Positions 35,501-42,174 of a stretch of DNA of 64,000 bases are shown here, in pieces. Positions within the stretch are counted from its first letter, which is position 1. Each line of letters begins with the position of its first letter. The stretch comes from Streptacidiphilus sp041262525. GTDB lineage: Bacteria; Actinomycetota; Actinomycetes; Streptomycetales; Streptomycetaceae. The DNA is taken from NCBI RefSeq assembly GCF_041262525.1, contig NZ_JBGCCK010000018.1:88822-152821 (forward strand), in the 5' to 3' direction. The translations under genes and the position numbers were made by a program. The notes beneath the pieces were generated by a model, which saw only the letters and a program-made list of their open reading frames with translations, searched no databases and was not told where the DNA came from.

Positions 35501-35888
35501 CCTGCGCGAGCTGCGGGTCGTGCAGCGCCTGCGGGTCGCCGAGACCGGGGGGCATGAGCGGGGGCCAGGAGGGCGCGGGGGGCTCGGCGTGCGCCGTCGC
35601 GTGCATCGGTGCGCCCTCCCCCGGCAGGCCAGGCTGGAGCGGCGAGCCGGGTGCGGCGAGCGGCGTGCCGTGGTCCTGCGTGCGAGCGGCGGCGTCGTTC
35701 CAGGCGCCCTGGGGACCGGGCATGAGCAGCTCGTCCTCCTCCTCGTCGAGCTCGTCGAGGAAGGTGTACGCCGGCCGGACGCCCTGCGCCCGGCCCGGCT
35801 CGGCCGCGAAGCCCGCAGGCTGCAGCACCTGCTCCGCCTCTGCGCCCGAGACCTGCCCCCCGTTCGGGACGTTGCCGGATTCGCTCAT
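32583..35888 (-). CDS. cobT: BluB-CobT fusion with a long low-complexity N-terminus
   Basis: A 1101-residue protein with three parts. Residues about 1-527 are Pro/Val/Glu-rich and probably disordered (repeats such as PVAEPVVEPVAE and VPQVPQVS). About 528-735 is a BluB-type flavin enzyme (RRDIRNGFRSDPIPHEVLI, SVGYSQPWDFVVIRS), which makes the lower ligand dimethylbenzimidazole. About 740-1101 is CobT (KPAGSLGMLE, FAGDHGV, TGDMGIANTTAAAAL, LRLGEGTGALL with the catalytic Glu), which activates it as the alpha-ribotide phosphate. The ATG at 35,886-35,888 with AAGGAG eight bases upstream is firm; the upstream open frame is not coding. One polypeptide can therefore channel two successive steps of nucleotide-loop assembly. 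Confidence 0.9.
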   Translation of the reverse strand: MSESGNVPNGGQVSGAEAEQVLQPAGFAAEPGRAQGVRPAYTFLDELDEEEDELLMPGPQGAWNDAAARTQDHGTPLAAPGSPLQPGLPGEGAPMHATAHAEPPAPSWPPLMPPGLGDPQALHDPQLAQAQQVPQVPQVSRELPPVEQSFHGHGLGDGLMQGYPTEQALPTEQQLSEVPMESIGFDAMDASAQNASPRRPLHAGPPIPDPSLMTGQVPVRSLADRGPSSHGGNAPLAAGTPPYGVPTPVVPVPVPQPVPQPVPVAAPVPTAVPVPAAASGAATHGVPEYLDQSAPTDLTTAGVTATVPVQMPSPESTLGGASAQAAEPAVEVPAETTPPLTLEQVTLPVEQAPVAEFAGSAAPLAEPLLQPIAAPVAEPVIPVQAVHVDAPQSRIAAFITPPPPAAVEPEVTAQGTGVLTTEPVAVESSTEPVAEPVVEPVAEAVVEPVAELAEAEPVVSEIAPSAVAAEPEAPVEDTNATQPEPQPELQPAPESETAVAEPAVEVEAEEDGSTVAEGEAAPAYDDDMREAVHRVMRERRDIRNGFRSDPIPHEVLIRVLEAAHTAPSVGYSQPWDFVVIRSAKTRAKMHELAERQRDIYAESLPKSRAKQFKELKIEAIRETPVNIVVTADRTRGGRHTLGRHTQPQMAPYSAALAVENLWLAARAEGLGVGWVSFFDEEELVRELGLPDHLEVVAYLCVGYVNEFPEEPELAQAGWAKKRPLSWVVHEETYGRRALPGEEPHSVLQETLRGIRPLDAKALGEAWDRQKRMTKPAGSLGMLEIISAQLCGLSRKCPPPIPEPACVAVFAGDHGVHAQGVTPWPQEVTAQMVGNFLAGGAVVNAFANQLGAEVCVVDVGVASELPPAIESGRTTGLLPRKVRPGTGDMTQGPAMTREEAMRALEVGIETARDLVAAGNKALVTGDMGIANTTAAAALICVFTGEDPAVVTGRGTGIDDETHARKIGVIRQALDLHRPDPSDPIGVLAAVGGLEHAAIAGFLLGAASLRTPVILDGVIAGSAALVAKAIAPEVLAACIAGHRSAEPGHKAALAKLGLRPLIDLDLRLGEGTGALLALPLVQAAARAMHDVATFDSAGVTDKH

Positions 35889-35999
35889 GTCACTGGCTCC
35901 TTCCAGGGCCGCCTGGCGTCCTCGACGGCGCGGTACTCGACCACGACGCCCACCGTTCCGGTCCTCGTCTCGCTGCAACAGGCCGGCGCGCACCGATCT

Positions 36000-36140
36000 G
36001 CCGCAACAAGAACGACAGAACCGGGGCAACCGGCACGATCGCCCCGGACTCACCGGCATTCTTCCGTCCCACCAGGGGCGATGGCCAACGCGCACGCCCG
36101 CCCGCGCTGTGGCTTCCGCCACGTTGCGCCTGCCCCGCGA
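36000..36140 (-). ncRNA. Degenerate cobalamin-riboswitch-like leader of the BluB-CobT gene
   Basis: In the 390-bp gap upstream of the fusion gene, the minus strand reads GGAAGAATGCCGGTGAGTCC then GGGGCGATCGTGCCGGTTG. Allowing for two missing bases this parallels the conserved cobalamin riboswitch core (GGAA..GCCGGTGNNANTCCGGNGCGGTCGCGCCACTGT), but the B12-box GCCACTG is not intact. It may be a diverged or non-functional riboswitch. The pathway context (cobalamin synthesis) fits. Confidence is deliberately low. Confidence 0.35.
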
Positions 36141-36162
36141 AGAACAAAGCGTCAGCCTACCT

Positions 36163-36177
36163 GCCGTCAGTGACGGC
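36163..36177. promoter_or_regulatory. Perfect 15-bp palindrome near the BluB-CobT promoter
   Basis: GCCGTCA-G-TGACGGC is palindromic around one central base. It lies just upstream of TAGGCT (36,154-36,159, minus strand), a -10-like hexamer for the fusion gene, so it could be an operator. It could instead be a small terminator of the upstream gene that ends at 36,279. Confidence 0.4.
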
Positions 36178-36278
36178 GAGTGCCACGGTCTTGCGGCCCG
36201 GACAGCAGTGCGACGCGACCGACGCGAACCCCGCCGAGCCGGTCGCCTGCGGCCCGCTTGCGAGTCCCTGCCAGTCGC

Positions 36279-37475
36279 CTACCGGTCGCCCCAGAGCACG
36301 TATCTGGGCGACGCCGCGCCCAACGAGCCCTCTCCGTCGAGCGGCGAGGACTGGAGCAGCGTGCCCTCAACCCGGTAGCCCGCCTCCGTGAAGGCGCGGC
36401 GGACCTCCTCGACCTGGGCGAGCGATCCAGGCACGGCCACGATCCGCTCGGGACGCCGGGCCAGGCAGGCGCGGAGCACGTCGGCGCCGCCGCGAATGAG
36501 GACGGTGTCCGGCTCGGGCAGGTCGGCCAGCACGGCCGGCGCGGTGCCGGGGACGGTCTGCACCTCCACGCCCACCCGGCGGGCGTTGACGTCGAGTCGG
36601 GCACACGCGTCGGCGTCGCGGTCGACGGCGATGACCGCCGCTCCGCAGCGCGCCGCCTCGACGGCGACCGCGCCGTCGCCCGCGCCGATGTCCCAGAGCA
36701 GATCGCCCGGTCGCGGCCCGAGCCGCGCCAGCACGAGTGCCCGGACGGGGGCGGGCAGTTCGCGTGCGTAGCCGCCCGTCTCGGAGGGCAGCGCCCAGCC
36801 GCGCGCCGGGTCGGGGTAGCCGACCGGCAGACCGGCCAGCCAGCCGGAGGGCGGAGTCGCTCCGCTGCGTCCGGACCGGCCGACGACGAGCACGACGTTC
36901 GGGTCCCGCCACAGGTGGTCGGGGACGCGGTCCGAGGTGAGGACGGTGACGTTCTCCTCGGGCGTGCCGAGCGCCTCGCAGATGACGAAGGTGCGGTGCA
37001 CGTCGCGCAGCATCAGCGCGAGTTCGGAGGGGCCGGCGCCGGGCGCGGTCAGCACGGCGACCTTGGCGTTGGCCCGGCAGATGTTGACCGCCCGGCGCAG
37101 GCCGCGCCCGTGGGTGCTGACGATCTGTGCGTCATCCCAGGGCATGCCCGCGCGGGCGAAGGCGGCGGCGACGACGGAGACGGCCGGGATGACCTCGAGC
37201 TCCAGCCCGTACTCGGGGCGGCGCAGCGTGCGGACGACTCCGAAGAAGCCGGGGTCGCCGTCGGCGACGACGACGGCGCTGCCGCGGTGGTCGGCGACCC
37301 GGCGGGCGACCAGCTCCACGCTGCCGAGGACCATCCGCTCCACGCCCTGGGACAGGTCGAGCGCCCGGAGCTGGTGGCTGCCGCCGGCCACCAGGGTCGC
37401 GGCGTCGACGGCCGCCTGCGCGGCCTGGCTGAGCGGGGATCCGTCCCAGCCGATCACGGTGACCCGGTCAGCCAT
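36279..37475 (-). CDS. cobL: Precorrin-6Y C5,15-methyltransferase (CbiE-CbiT fusion)
   Basis: A 398-residue cobalamin-ring methyltransferase. The N-terminal half (about 1-205) is the tetrapyrrole methylase fold (VTVIGWDGSPLS, VVVADGDPGFFG, STHGRG); the C-terminal half is the CbiT methyltransferase/decarboxylase with SAM motif LLWDIGAGDGAVAVEAA near residue 255. It methylates C-5 and C-15 and decarboxylates. ATG 37,475 is chosen; the frame is open upstream. It lies 390 bp before the BluB-CobT gene on the same strand, consistent with a cobalamin gene group. Confidence 0.92.
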   Translation of the reverse strand: MADRVTVIGWDGSPLSQAAQAAVDAATLVAGGSHQLRALDLSQGVERMVLGSVELVARRVADHRGSAVVVADGDPGFFGVVRTLRRPEYGLELEVIPAVSVVAAAFARAGMPWDDAQIVSTHGRGLRRAVNICRANAKVAVLTAPGAGPSELALMLRDVHRTFVICEALGTPEENVTVLTSDRVPDHLWRDPNVVLVVGRSGRSGATPPSGWLAGLPVGYPDPARGWALPSETGGYARELPAPVRALVLARLGPRPGDLLWDIGAGDGAVAVEAARCGAAVIAVDRDADACARLDVNARRVGVEVQTVPGTAPAVLADLPEPDTVLIRGGADVLRACLARRPERIVAVPGSLAQVEEVRRAFTEAGYRVEGTLLQSSPLDGEGSLGAASPRYVLWGDR

Positions 37476-37630
37476 GGCGGTGGTTCCGCCTGTCCACGAT
37501 TCCCCCAGCGTCGGAAGCAAGGTCGTACGAACGTCGCGCGAAAGACTGAAGAGAGTCGAGCACGCGTGCGGACCCTGCCGCGCCCGCGCGCACAGGCTAG
37601 CCGGTTCCGGCGCGCGGATCACCCCGGCCG

Positions 37631-38305
37631 TCAGGCCCAGCCGGACTCCAAGCCGTCAGACAGCAGATCCTCGGGCAGCAGGTCCTCCGGCAGCAGGCTC
37701 CAGACGATGAGGTCGGAGCGGCTCGCTTGCTCGGCGTCGGCGCCGCGGACCAGCCAGGCGCTGCGCAGCACCCCCTCGCTGATCGCGCCCAGCTTCTGGG
37801 CGACCTGCTGGGCGGGGGTGTTCCCGGCGGCGGTACGCAGCTCCAGTCGTTCGAACTTCTGGTCCTCGAAGAGCCACTGCGCCACGGCGTGGACGATCTC
37901 GCCGGCGTAGCCCTCGCCGCGCGCCCAGGGGGCGACCACGATCTGGGCCTCGGTGCCGCGCAGCCGCCAGTCGGTGGCGCGCAGGCGGACGGTGCCGATC
38001 AGACGCTGAGTCAGGAACTCGACCGCGGCGAGCGCCAGCCCGCGTCCGCTGCCGCGCTCGGCGGCGGCGCGGCCGTGGATCCAGGCGTCCGCGTCGGCGG
38101 CGGTGAAGGGGTGGGGGGCGGTGGTCCACTGGTGGACCAGTTCGTCGTTCATCATTTCGGCCAGCGCCGGTGCGTCGTCCGGCTCGAAGGCGCGCAGCTC
38201 CAGGCGATCGGTGTTGATGGTGATCTCCGGGAACGCCGGGACGGCTACCCGCCTGGCATACCCGGACGGCCCGGACTTCCCGGACGCCGTATCGCTGCTG
38301 CTCAT
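37631..38305 (-). CDS. GNAT/RimJ-RimL-like acetyltransferase
   Basis: 224 residues resembling the RimJ/RimL branch: TDRLELRAFEPDDAPAL near the N-terminus, and an acetyl-CoA region VAPWARGEGYAGEIVHAVAQW. A short repeat near the C-terminus, LLPEDLLPEDLLSDGL, may be a terminal amphipathic tail. ATG 38,305 has no ribosome-binding site but CATGAT seven bases upstream could be a -10 for a leaderless transcript. Substrate unknown. Confidence 0.78.
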   Translation of the reverse strand: MSSSDTASGKSGPSGYARRVAVPAFPEITINTDRLELRAFEPDDAPALAEMMNDELVHQWTTAPHPFTAADADAWIHGRAAAERGSGRGLALAAVEFLTQRLIGTVRLRATDWRLRGTEAQIVVAPWARGEGYAGEIVHAVAQWLFEDQKFERLELRTAAGNTPAQQVAQKLGAISEGVLRSAWLVRGADAEQASRSDLIVWSLLPEDLLPEDLLSDGLESGWA

Positions 38306-38340
38306 GGAACGATCATGCTCCAGGGTGGGGGCCGCCGTCA

Positions 38341-38372
38341 CCTGTTTGCCCCGGCGCGCCGGGGCAAACAGG
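38341..38372. terminator. Perfect 32-bp palindrome, terminator of the metNIQ operon
   Basis: CCTGTTTGCCCCGGCG and its reverse complement abut with no central interruption, giving a 16-bp fully paired stem (14 bp with a 4-base loop). It starts about 50 bp past the metQ stop. It may also serve as a boundary for the divergent GNAT gene. Confidence 0.75.
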
Positions 38373-38421
38373 CGGGACAGGCGCTGTGCGCGAGCGTGGG
38401 AGAACGAGGCTACCCGCTCCG

Positions 38422-39273
38422 TCAGAAGGCCGGAATGACCGAACCGGAGAAGGTGGTGTCGATGTACTGCTTGACCTCCGGGGAGTGCAGCAGCTCGGCC
38501 AGCTTCTTGATCCGGGGGTCGTTCTGGTTGCCGGACTTCACCGCGAGGATGTTGGCGTAGGGGTTGTCCTGCGCCTTCTCCAGCAGCAGGGCGTCCTTCT
38601 TGGGGTTCAGCTTGGCGTCGAGCGCGTAGTTGCCGTTGATGACGGCCGCGTCCACGTCGCTGAGGGTGCGCGGCAGCTGGGCCGCGTCGATCTCCTGGAA
38701 CTTCAGGTGCTTCGGGTTGTCCGTGATGTCGTTCGGCGTGGACTTGGTGCCGACGCCGTCCTTCAGCTTCAGCAGCCCGTTGTCGGCCAGCAGCTTGAGG
38801 GCGCGGCCCTCGTTGGTGGCGTCGTTGGGCACCGCGACCGTCGCGCCGTCGGCGAGGGCGGCGGCGGACTTCACCTTGTTCGAGTACAGGCCCAGCGGCT
38901 CCAGGTGCACGGCCTCGACGGAGACGATGTTCGTGCCGTGCGTCTTGTTGAAGTCGTCGAGGTAGGGCTGGTGCTGGAAGTAGTTGGCGTCGGCGGAGCC
39001 GTCCTGCACGGCGGTGTTCGGCGTGACGTAGTCCGTCACGACCTTCACCTGCAGGTTGAGGCCGGCCTTGGCCGCCAGGTTCTTCTCGATGTACTCGAGG
39101 ATCTGCGCGTGCGGGGTCGGGCTCGCCACGACGACCAGCGGCTTGCTCGCGTCGGCGGAGGAGCCGGAGGCGGCGGAGCCGGTCGAGGACGAGGAACTGC
39201 CGCAGGCGGCGAGGGTGAGCGCCAGCGCGCTGGTGGCGAGAGCGGCGGTGGTGAACTTCACGGAGGTACGCAC
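38422..39273 (-). CDS. metQ: MetQ-like methionine-binding lipoprotein
   Basis: A 283-residue NlpA-family solute-binding lipoprotein. The signal peptide (RTSVKFTTAALATSALALTL) ends in the lipobox LAAC-GSS, predicted to be lipidated. The mature protein has the family landmarks ANYFQHQPYLDDFN and VPNDATNEGRALKLL. Methionine is the typical ligand, but some relatives bind cystine; the leader peptide upstream suggests sulfur control. GTG 39,273 with GGAAGGG upstream. Third gene of the metN-metI-metQ operon. Confidence 0.9.
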   Translation of the reverse strand: MRTSVKFTTAALATSALALTLAACGSSSSSTGSAASGSSADASKPLVVVASPTPHAQILEYIEKNLAAKAGLNLQVKVVTDYVTPNTAVQDGSADANYFQHQPYLDDFNKTHGTNIVSVEAVHLEPLGLYSNKVKSAAALADGATVAVPNDATNEGRALKLLADNGLLKLKDGVGTKSTPNDITDNPKHLKFQEIDAAQLPRTLSDVDAAVINGNYALDAKLNPKKDALLLEKAQDNPYANILAVKSGNQNDPRIKKLAELLHSPEVKQYIDTTFSGSVIPAF

Positions 39274-39297
39274 GAAAAGTGCCCTTCCTGTATTGCT

Positions 39298-39333
39298 GTC
39301 GGTGCAGTCGGTGCAGTCGGTGCGGTCGGTGCA
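39298..39333. repeat. Four 9-bp tandem repeats between metI and metQ
   Basis: GTCGGTGCA occurs four times in tandem (the third unit ends G). The array fills half of the 71-bp gap between metI stop and metQ start. It might influence mRNA stability or metQ translation, or be neutral slippage. Confidence 0.65.
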
Positions 39334-39344
39334 GGTGCGGTGAT

Positions 39345-40115
39345 TCAGCGCGGGGCGCCGGAGAGTTCCGGCTCCTGCACGGGGGTCTCCGTGGCGGGTC
39401 GCGCCACGGAAGTCTGAGGGGTGCTGCGGCGGAGGGTCAGCCGTCGGCCGACCGTGCCGCGCTTGTGGTCGAGGCGTCGGGCGAGGCCCTCGCCGAGCAA
39501 CTGGACCAGGGTGACCAGGACGATCAGCTCGGCGGCGATGACCCACATGAACGTGGTCTCGAAGCGCATGTAGCCGTAGTTGATGGCCAGCGTGCCGAGC
39601 CCGCCGCCGCCGACAGTGCCGGCCATGGCGGAGTATCCGACCAGCACGATGACGGTCGTGGTCACGGCCGAGATCAGCGCGGGCAGGGCCTCGGGCAGCA
39701 GCACCTTGCGGACGACTGTCCAGGTCGAGCCGCCCATGGCCTGCACGGCCTCGATGAGTCCGCCGTCGACCTCGCCGACGGCCGACTCGACCAGCCGGGC
39801 GAAGAAGGGGATCGCCCCGACCGCGAGCGGCACGGTCGCCGCCTGCCAGCCGAGCGTGGTGCCGACGACCCAGCGGGTGAACGGGATGATCGCGACGATC
39901 AGGATGACGAAGGGCAGCGAGCGGCCCACGTTCACGACCGTGCCGACGAGCTTGTTGACGGCGGCGTTCTGCAGCAGCCCGCCGCGGCGGGTCAGCACCA
40001 GCAGCAGACCGAGCGGCAGCCCGATCAGCAGGGTCGCCAGGGCCGCGAGGCCGACCATCCACAGGGTCTCCTGCGTGGCCTGCCACAGCAGCGGCTGCAT
40101 GTCGTTCCAGGTCAC
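39345..40115 (-). CDS. metI: MetI-type ABC transporter permease
   Basis: 256 residues with about five to six membrane helices and the EAA-type cytoplasmic loop EAVQAMGGSTWTVVRKVLLPEALP. A longer C-terminal tail than usual (about 35 residues after the last helix, RRSTPQTSVARPATETPVQE). GTG 40,115 overlaps the metN stop as GTGA. Forms the membrane pore of the MetNIQ importer. Confidence 0.93.
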   Translation of the reverse strand: MTWNDMQPLLWQATQETLWMVGLAALATLLIGLPLGLLLVLTRRGGLLQNAAVNKLVGTVVNVGRSLPFVILIVAIIPFTRWVVGTTLGWQAATVPLAVGAIPFFARLVESAVGEVDGGLIEAVQAMGGSTWTVVRKVLLPEALPALISAVTTTVIVLVGYSAMAGTVGGGGLGTLAINYGYMRFETTFMWVIAAELIVLVTLVQLLGEGLARRLDHKRGTVGRRLTLRRSTPQTSVARPATETPVQEPELSGAPR

Positions 40116-41110
40116 GCGGCCACCTCCACCTGCAGGCCCTGCTCGCGCAGGAACCCGATCGGGACGACGTTCTCCTCGAAGCTGCCGGGCAGCGCCACGC
40201 GCATCCGGCCGACCTGGCGGCCGGCGATGGTCTCCACGGCGGCGCCGATGATGTTGACGTCGACGTTGTAGGTGCGCGACAGCTGCGAGATGAACGGCTG
40301 GACAGCCGCGTCGCCCTGGAAGGTGATCTCCACGACGGTGCTGCCCTGCAGCGGCGCGTCCGGGTCATCCGGTCCGGCGCCGAGCGGAAACAGCTCGCGG
40401 GCCAGCTCGGAACCGGGCTGCGAGAGCAGCTCGCTCAGCGTGCCGGACTCGACCACGCGCCCGCCCCGCATCAGCGCGGCGGAGTCGCAGACGGACTTGA
40501 TGACGTCCATCTCGTGCGTGATGAGCAGGACGGTGAGCCCGAGCTGCTGGTTCAGCTCGCGCAGCAACTGGAGGATGGAGCGGGTGGTCTCGGGGTCGAG
40601 CGCGGAGGTCGCCTCGTCGGAGAGCAGCACCTTGGGGTCCCCGGCCAGCGCACGAGCGATGCCGACGCGCTGCTTCTGCCCGCCGGAGAGCTGCGCCGGG
40701 TAGGCGCGGGCCTTGTCGGCGAGCCCGACCAGCTCCAGCAGCGAGGCCGCCTTCGCGGCGCGCTCGCGGCGCGAGAGCCCGGTGAGTTCGAGGGGCAGCT
40801 CGACGTTCTCGGCGACGGTGCGCCGGGCGAGCAGGTTGAAGTGCTGGAAGACCATGCCGATGGAACGGCGGGTCTCGCGCAGCTCGGTCGCGGAGAGCGC
40901 GGTCAGCTCGCGTCCGTCGACGCACACGCTGCCCGAGCTGGGCCGCTCGAGCAGGTTCACGCAGCGGATCAGCGTGCTCTTGCCGGCTCCGCTGGTGCCG
41001 ACGACGCCGTACACCTCGCCCGTGCGGACATGGAGGTCGACGCCGTCGAGTGCATGGGTTTCCCGGCCCTGGGCGCGGTAGACCTTGCGCAGGTCAGTGG
41101 TGGTGATCAC
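40112..41110 (-). CDS. metN: MetN-type ABC transporter ATPase
   Basis: 332 residues: Walker A GTSGAGKST near residues 40-48, signature LSGGQKQR, Walker B VLLSDEATSALDPE, H-loop THEMDVI, and a C-terminal NIL/ACT-like domain (VVEITFQGDAAVQPFISQLSR) which senses methionine in MetN relatives. GTG 41,110 is preferred; the frame is open upstream through a non-coding leader. Expression may be set by the cysteine-rich leader just upstream. Confidence 0.94.
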   Translation of the reverse strand: MITTTDLRKVYRAQGRETHALDGVDLHVRTGEVYGVVGTSGAGKSTLIRCVNLLERPSSGSVCVDGRELTALSATELRETRRSIGMVFQHFNLLARRTVAENVELPLELTGLSRRERAAKAASLLELVGLADKARAYPAQLSGGQKQRVGIARALAGDPKVLLSDEATSALDPETTRSILQLLRELNQQLGLTVLLITHEMDVIKSVCDSAALMRGGRVVESGTLSELLSQPGSELARELFPLGAGPDDPDAPLQGSTVVEITFQGDAAVQPFISQLSRTYNVDVNIIGAAVETIAGRQVGRMRVALPGSFEENVVPIGFLREQGLQVEVAA

Positions 41111-41128
41111 AGTGTTTCCGTGGGTCGG

Positions 41129-41162
41129 CGCGCGAAGATTGGCCGAACCGGCCGATCGCGCG
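41129..41162 (-). promoter_or_regulatory. Leader hairpin immediately upstream of metN
   Basis: CGCGCGA ... TCGCGCG closes an inner stem GGCCG-GTT-CGGCC (read on the minus strand). It ends about 19 bases before the metN start and 70 bases after the leader-peptide stop, a position suited to an attenuator or to blocking metN translation. Confidence 0.55.
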
Positions 41163-41231
41163 GGAAGTGATGTGCGGGAGCGACCCGGAGCAAGGGGCTC
41201 TACGGGTGCTGGTGGGACTGAGCGGAAATGC

Positions 41232-41318
41232 TCAGCAGCCGCACATTCGACAACAGCGCATGCCACGACCACCTGCCGGCATGGCGCCGGTGAGGTGTGC
41301 AGTCGTGTTCGCAGTCAT
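41232..41318 (-). CDS. Cysteine-rich leader peptide of metNIQ
   Basis: A 28-codon open frame with an ATG at 41,316-41,318 and a TGA at 41,232-41,234. The last nine residues are MRCCRMCGC, so four of the final seven are Cys. An internal ATG at 41,261 has AGGTGG seven bases before it and could be an alternative start giving only the nine-residue MRCCRMCGC. A -35 TTGGGT/-10 TTAACT pair places transcription at the first ATG (leaderless). Cys-rich leader peptides before sulfur-assimilation genes are known in actinobacteria, acting by ribosome stalling; that this is one is an inference from position and composition. Confidence 0.6.
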   Translation of the reverse strand: MTANTTAHLTGAMPAGGRGMRCCRMCGC

Positions 41319-41325
41319 GAGAAAC

Positions 41326-41355
41326 AGTTAAGCAGATGAGCCGCAGATAACCCAA
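41326..41355 (-). promoter_or_regulatory. Promoter of the metNIQ leader
   Basis: TTGGGT (41,350-41,355) and TTAACT (41,326-41,331) are separated by 18 bp. Seven bases separate the -10 from the leader ATG, consistent with a leaderless start. Confidence 0.6.
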
Positions 41356-41363
41356 AACGGACA

Positions 41364-41479
41364 GTTGCAACTGCCAGGGGCGCGGGGAACTGCGCGACAA
41401 GCCACCCACGCAGGTGTGTCGCCGAACGAGCAGGGCCATCCGCACAGGGTGGTTGCTCGCGCAGTTCCTCGCGCCCCTA
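41364..41479. repeat. Long inverted-repeat intergenic element, copy 4
   Basis: Arms AGGGGCGCGGGGAACTGCGC / GCGCAGTTCCTCGCGCCCCT around the core CGAACGAGCAGGGCCATCC, preceded by GTTGCAACTGCC. The outer right end lacks the GTGCAAC of other copies, so that end is truncated or diverged. It lies between the GNAT gene stop and the metNIQ promoter. Confidence 0.88.
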
Positions 41480-41484
41480 TCCGC

Positions 41485-41985
41485 TTACGCGGACACGGCG
41501 AGGTCGTCGACGCGCTTCTCGAGGCTGATGAAGCTGAGCTTGCTGTTGATCTCCTCCACCTCCGTCGGGCGGTAGCCCAGGCGCTGGTAGAGGCGCAGAT
41601 TGCCGACGCTGCGGTGGCCGGTGAAGAGCCGGTAGGCGACGACACGTGCGTCGCCCGCGGCGAGCCGGGACTCCATCGCTCGCAGGAGTCGGCTGCCAAG
41701 CCCATGCCGCTGCATGCGCGGGTGGACGCAGAGACGCCCTATCCTGCCGACGCCGTCCGCGTCGACCCAGCCGCGGACGCTGCCGACGACCTCCTCACCG
41801 AGGCGGGCGACCAGCACATGACGTTCCTTCAGCTCCGTGCGCAGGCTGTCCAGACTCTGCGTCAGCGGCTCGATGCTCCAGTCGCCGTAGAGCTCGGCCT
41901 CGCCCTGGTAGCACAGGTACTGCAGCTTCAGGATCCGCTCGGCGTCGTCCTCGGTGGCGACCGAGGTGGTCACGCTCATGCCCAT
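41485..41985 (-). CDS. GNAT acetyltransferase
   Basis: 166 residues of the GNAT fold: IGRLCVHPRMQRHGLGSRLLRAM is the acetyl-CoA-binding motif A (RxxGxG/A type RHGLGS), and NLRLYQRLGYRPTEVEE is the C-terminal motif B. AGGGAGG precedes ATG 41,985; longer starts lack it. Substrate unknown. Confidence 0.82.
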   Translation of the reverse strand: MGMSVTTSVATEDDAERILKLQYLCYQGEAELYGDWSIEPLTQSLDSLRTELKERHVLVARLGEEVVGSVRGWVDADGVGRIGRLCVHPRMQRHGLGSRLLRAMESRLAAGDARVVAYRLFTGHRSVGNLRLYQRLGYRPTEVEEINSKLSFISLEKRVDDLAVSA

Positions 41986-42162
41986 CCGCGTCCTCCCTTT
42001 CTCGTGAGCCCGGCCGCGCGAGACTGAGGGGGGCGACCGGGTTGCCCTGACCGGAGGTGTGGTCTGCCTGACGATCATGCGCTGTCATCGGCATACGTTC
42101 CAGAGCCCTTTACCCGCCGGTCTCCGGGTTGCAACCTCGGCCGCGGGCCGAATCCCGTCGCC

Positions 42163-42174
42163 TACCGATCGGTA
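42163..42174. promoter_or_regulatory. TetR-type operator candidate
   Basis: TACCGATCGGTA is a perfect 12-bp palindrome of the pattern often bound by TetR-family repressors. It lies in the divergent gap, 109 bp before the FAD-monooxygenase start. A second, shorter palindrome GGTTGCAACC is at 42,127-42,136. No tetR gene is next to it. Confidence 0.45.

Noticed and set aside
32415..36173. A 1252-codon plus-strand open frame opposite the BluB-CobT gene
   Set aside because: It is the complement of the GC-biased third codon positions of the real gene; the product is a Gly/Arg/His-rich sequence with no domains.
39298..39333. CRISPR-like array
   Set aside because: Units are only 9 bp and directly abutting, with no spacers; this is a simple tandem repeat. 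No CRISPR array is visible in the window.
41111..41484. SAM riboswitch upstream of metN
   Set aside because: I looked for SAM-I and SAM-IV core sequences and did not find them. The Cys-rich leader explains the region better.
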